Assembly: GCA_030746295.1 (NCBI GenBank)
Contig: JASLMY010000206.1
Location: 1 to 9,036, forward strand
Source: Alphaproteobacteria bacterium
GTDB lineage: Bacteria > Pseudomonadota > Alphaproteobacteria > GCA-2731375
Reading direction: 5' to 3'
Length of the DNA: 9,036 nt
The notes under the pieces were generated by a model, which was given only the letters and a program-made list of their open reading frames with translations, was not told the DNA's origin and did no database searches. Position numbers and translations under genes: made by a program. Of this stretch, positions 6,211 to 9,036 are shown in pieces (position 1 is the first letter of the stretch; the number at the start of each line of letters is the position of its first letter).

Positions 6211-7107
6211 ATGAACGACGAGAGCCCCGGACTGGGCTATATCGGCATGGGCTTGATGGGCCAACCCATGACGGCGCGGCTCCTGGCCGCCGGCTATCCC
6301 GTGACGGTCTGGAACCGCTCGGCAGAGAAGACCCAAGCGGCGGTCGAGAAAGGAGCGGTGGCGGCGGCCTCGCCGGCGGCGGTGGCGGCGGCGAGCGAGA
6401 TCGTCTTCGCCTGCGTCACCGACGCGGACGCCGTCGAGGCGGTGCTCTTCGGCAACGGCGGCGTCGGTGAAGCGTGGGGCACGGGGAAGATCTTCGTCGA
6501 CCACTCCTCGATCCACCCCGACACGACGGTGGCACTGGCGGCCCGGCTGGAGGCCCAAAACGGCATGCGCTGGATCGACGCGCCGATCTCGGGCGGCACC
6601 AAGGGGGCCGAGGAGGGCACGCTGGCGATCATGGCCGGCGGTGCGGAAAGCGACTTCGCGCACGTCGCGCCCATCCTTCGCCATACATCCGCCCGCGCCA
6701 CCCTGATGGGCCCGGTCGGGGCCGGCCAGACGACCAAGCTCTGCAACCAGATGATCGCCGGCGCCGCCTTCGTCACCATTGCCGAGGCGCTGCGCTTCGC
6801 CACGAATGCCGGCATCGACGCCAGCCGGCTGATGGAGGCGTTGAAGGGCGGCTTCGCGGATTCGTTGCCCTTTCAGATCCTAGGCCCGCGCATGCTGCGC
6901 GAGATTGACGCGCCGCTCGGCCACAACGACACCATCCTGAAGGACGTGGAGACGGCGCTCGAGATCGGCGGCCGGGTGGCCGCGCCGATGCCGATGACGG
7001 CGGCGGCAGCACAGCTCTACCGCCTGATGGTCGCCCGCGGCCATGCCAAGGACGAACCCGGCATCCTCTACAAGCTCTACGGCGGATCCGAGAAGGGCGG
7101 CGCCTGA
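6211..7107 (+). CDS. NAD(P)-dependent beta-hydroxyacid dehydrogenase (3-hydroxyisobutyrate dehydrogenase family)
   Basis: A 298-residue cytoplasmic oxidoreductase of the 3-hydroxyisobutyrate dehydrogenase / tartronate-semialdehyde reductase family, which oxidises short beta-hydroxy acids or reduces their semialdehydes. The Rossmann motif GMGLMG is at 12-17 within GYIGMGLMG. After beta-2 comes WNRS (33-36), where Arg35 suggests NADP(H) use. The substrate loop DAPISGGTKGAEEGTL is at 122-137, and the catalytic lysine is Lys175 in GAGQTTKLCNQ. Length is normal. The start at 6211 is preceded by AAGGAAAGG about 7 bases away; an in-frame ATG seven codons earlier (6190) lacks a site. Which acid it uses is unknown: valine catabolism genes that would support 3-hydroxyisobutyrate are not in the window. 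It is divergent from tupB and ends three bases from the converging LLM gene. Confidence 0.9.
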   Translation: MNDESPGLGYIGMGLMGQPMTARLLAAGYPVTVWNRSAEKTQAAVEKGAVAAASPAAVAAASEIVFACVTDADAVEAVLFGNGGVGEAWGTGKIFVDHSSIHPDTTVALAARLEAQNGMRWIDAPISGGTKGAEEGTLAIMAGGAESDFAHVAPILRHTSARATLMGPVGAGQTTKLCNQMIAGAAFVTIAEALRFATNAGIDASRLMEALKGGFADSLPFQILGPRMLREIDAPLGHNDTILKDVETALEIGGRVAAPMPMTAAAAQLYRLMVARGHAKDEPGILYKLYGGSEKGGA

Positions 7108-7110
7108 GAC

Positions 7111-8049
7111 TCAGCCCGGGGCGATGACGTCGGCGGCGAACTTCTCCATCCGCTCCAAGCTCTCCGCCAGGCTGTCGGAGCGGAAATCGAAGATCAACTC
7201 CGAGACGCCGAGAGATTCATAAGTCGCGACGTCCTCGGCGATCTGCCCGGCCGGGCCCGTGAAGGGCCGACGATCTGTGCCGGCGGGGGCGGCACCGCGA
7301 TCATAGACCGGCGCCTTGAACGAAATCGTCAGCGCCTCGAAGTCGCGACCCTCGGCCTCGGTGAGGCGCTTCAACTCGTCGAGCGAGGCGGCGAGCTCGG
7401 CCGGCGTCAACGGCACCGCAGCGATGGCGCCGACCGGGTGCCAGCCGTCGCCGTGGCGGGCGACACGGCGCAACGCGGGCCGGCTGTGGCCGCCGATCCA
7501 GATCGGCGGGTGCGGCTTCTGCACCGGCTTGGGCTCGGAATGGACCGCCTTGAAGCGATAGAACTCGCCCTCGTGCTCGGCCGGGTCCTGGGTCCAGAGC
7601 TTCTTGAAGATCTCGATATACTCGTCGCTGACCGCACCCCGGCGCTCGAACGGCGCCGTCTGCAACGCCTCGAACTCCTCCCTCATCCAGCCGACGCCGA
7701 CGCCGACCGTGACCCGGCCCTTGGAGAGGACGTCGATGGTGGCCAGCACCTTGGCGGTGAAGACCGGGTTGCGGTGCGGCAGCACCATGACGCTGCTGAC
7801 GAGCCGCAGGCGCTCGGTCTTGGCGGCGATGAAGCTCATCAGCGTCAGTTGCTCCAAGGCATCGCCCTGGCCCGGAAAGGCGCCGGTGACGGTGTAGGGA
7901 TACTTGGACGCGATCTCGGCCGGAAAGACGATGTGGTCTGCGATCATCACCGAGGCGAAGCCCAGCTCCTCTGCCCGGCCGACCAGGGCGGCGAGGTCGT
8001 CGGGCCGGGCGGTCTGGCCCCGGGTCGGTAGGTAGAAGCCGTAACGCAC
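7111..8049 (-). CDS. LLM-class (luciferase-like) F420/FMN-dependent oxidoreductase
   Basis: A 312-residue TIM-barrel flavin/F420 oxidoreductase of the bacterial luciferase-like superfamily, close to the group annotated as probable F420-dependent (Rv2161c type). Landmarks are MIADHI (35-40), the segment LPHRNPVFTAKVLATIDVLSKGR ending near 112, GVGVGWMREEF (116-126), PPIWIGGHSRPALRR (181-195) and HGDGWHP (199-205). The start is GTG at 8049 with AGGGAG 7 bases upstream; no ATG fits as well. It begins 23 bases after the stop of the ABC ATPase on the same strand, so the two are probably one operon. Cofactor and substrate are unknown: most alphaproteobacterial members are annotated as F420-dependent by homology only, and FMN is possible. 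The stop is three bases from the converging dehydrogenase, leaving no room for a terminator between them. Confidence 0.9.
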   Translation of the reverse strand: MRYGFYLPTRGQTARPDDLAALVGRAEELGFASVMIADHIVFPAEIASKYPYTVTGAFPGQGDALEQLTLMSFIAAKTERLRLVSSVMVLPHRNPVFTAKVLATIDVLSKGRVTVGVGVGWMREEFEALQTAPFERRGAVSDEYIEIFKKLWTQDPAEHEGEFYRFKAVHSEPKPVQKPHPPIWIGGHSRPALRRVARHGDGWHPVGAIAAVPLTPAELAASLDELKRLTEAEGRDFEALTISFKAPVYDRGAAPAGTDRRPFTGPAGQIAEDVATYESLGVSELIFDFRSDSLAESLERMEKFAADVIAPG

Positions 8050-8072
8050 GTTCGATCTCCCTTGGAATGCTG

Positions 8073-9036
8073 CTAGCGCAGATGACAGGCGACGGTATGG
8101 CCGGGCGCGACTTCCTTCAGCGCCGGCGATTCCTCCTGGCAGCGGGGCTCGGCATAGGGACAGCGGGTGTGGAAGTGGCAGCCAGGCGGCGGGTTGATCG
8201 GGCTCGGCACGTCGCCCTGCAGGGTGCGGCGCTTGCGCTTGATCGAGGGGTTGGGGATCGGCACCGCGGCCAGCAGGGCCTCGGTATAAGGGTGCTGAGG
8301 ATCGGTGAAGAGCGTTTTCTTGTCCGCGTACTCGACGATGCGGCCCAGATACATCACCGCGATGCGGTGGCTGATGTGCTCGACCACGGCCAGGTCATGG
8401 GCGATGAAGAGATAGGAGAGCTTGTAGTCGCGCTGCAGGTCCATCAGCAGGTTGATCACCTGGGCCTGGATCGAGACATCGAGGGCGGAGACCGGCTCGT
8501 CGCCGATGATCAGCCTCGGATTGAGGGCCAGGGCCCGGGCGATGCCGATGCGCTGGCGCTGGCCGCCGGAGAACTCGTGCGGATAGCTCTCGGTCTGCGC
8601 CTTGCGCAAGCCGACCCGCTCGAACAGATCGGCCACCATCCGCTCCCGCTCCCGGCCCTCGGCGATTTTGTGGATGCCGAGGGATTCACCGACGATGGCG
8701 CCGGCCGACATGCGCGGGTTGAGCGAGGAGAACGGGTCCTGAAAGATGATCTGCATCTCGCGCCGATAGGGCCGCATCTCGGCCTTGCCGAGGCCGGTGA
8801 TGTCCGTGCCCTCGACGACGATGCTGCCGGCCGTCGGCTCGATGAGGCGCAAGACGGTGCGGCCCACGGTCGACTTGCCGCAGCCGCTCTCGCCCACCAG
8901 GCCGAGCGTCTCGCCCTCGCCGATCGTGAAGCTGACCCCATCGACGGCAAAGACATGGCCCACTGTGCGGCTGAGAAGGCCTTTGGTGATGGGGAAGTGC
9001 TTCTTCAGGTCCGTTACTTCCAGGACCGGCGTGCCG
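8073..9036 (-). CDS. OppF/DppF-type peptide/nickel ABC transporter ATP-binding protein, partial, N-terminus off the right edge
   Basis: Cytoplasmic ATPase of a dipeptide/oligopeptide/nickel importer. 320 residues are visible and the reading frame is open to the window edge; the GTG at 8963 is not the start, since the upstream codons read [13 protein letters not shown], the normal N-terminal strand of this family. Only a few residues should be missing. In visible numbering: Walker [10 protein letters not shown] (48-56), Q-loop Gln99, signature FSGGQRQ (155-161), Walker B LIIGDEP (175-181), switch His213. The C-terminal oligopeptide-transporter domain has HPYTEALL (248-255) and four cysteines, C286-x5-C292-x6-C299-x17-C317, the arrangement thought to hold an iron-sulfur cluster in Dpp-type ATPases. 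The rest of the transporter should lie to the right. The LLM oxidoreductase gene follows 23 bases downstream. Confidence 0.92.
   Translation of the reverse strand, partial: GTPVLEVTDLKKHFPITKGLLSRTVGHVFAVDGVSFTIGEGETLGLVGESGCGKSTVGRTVLRLIEPTAGSIVVEGTDITGLGKAEMRPYRREMQIIFQDPFSSLNPRMSAGAIVGESLGIHKIAEGRERERMVADLFERVGLRKAQTESYPHEFSGGQRQRIGIARALALNPRLIIGDEPVSALDVSIQAQVINLLMDLQRDYKLSYLFIAHDLAVVEHISHRIAVMYLGRIVEYADKKTLFTDPQHPYTEALLAAVPIPNPSIKRKRRTLQGDVPSPINPPPGCHFHTRCPYAEPRCQEESPALKEVAPGHTVACHLR

Overview
The window is dense, very GC-rich (I estimate high 60s to about 70 percent, not computed) bacterial chromosome. Strong G/C third-position bias, the protein families present and their wording point to an alphaproteobacterium, perhaps Rhodospirillales-like. 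That placement is an inference from style, since no rRNA or tRNA is in the window. I found no insertion sequence, phage gene, CRISPR array, tRNA or long repeat, and no gene-free stretch above about 120 bases.

Layout, left to right. Positions 1-1049 (minus) hold the first 349 codons of a LeuC-type hydro-lyase that runs off the left edge. Divergent from it is a plus-strand row: a 111-residue mini-cupin (1157-1492), a YeeE/YedE-type membrane protein of the thiosulfate/sulfur transporter family (1565-2740), and a cysteine-dioxygenase-fold thiol dioxygenase (2805-3365). This row is followed, with a 17-bp tail-to-tail overlap, by a minus-strand operon read from right to left: TupB-like permease (6092-5385), TupC-like ATPase (5388-4615, ATGA overlap) and an MFS transporter (4605-3349). 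Divergent from tupB is a plus-strand 3-hydroxyisobutyrate-dehydrogenase-family reductase (6211-7107). Three bases after it, converging, lies a GTG-started luciferase-like (F420/FMN) oxidoreductase (8049-7111). Just upstream of that on the same strand is an OppF/DppF-type ATPase (9036-8073) that runs off the right edge.

How the genes may work together. The plus-strand row looks like a small sulfur module: a membrane protein that could bring in thiosulfate or a related sulfur species, next to an iron enzyme that oxidises a small thiol to a sulfinate. The visible active-site residues of the dioxygenase match the 3-His centre and Ser-His-Tyr relay of the family but lack the arginine that holds cysteine, so cysteine may not be the substrate. 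The tup operon would import tungstate (or molybdate), but it has no substrate-binding-protein gene beside it and ends in an MFS gene. The right end looks like the tail of a peptide/nickel-type ABC operon with an LLM oxidoreductase attached.

Most of the window is ordinary metabolism and transport. The items most worth a second look are the odd N-terminal loop of the LeuC protein, the YeeE-dioxygenase pair and its active-site residues, the tupA-less tup operon with a candidate leader ORF and extended -10 promoter, and the MFS gene fused into that operon.
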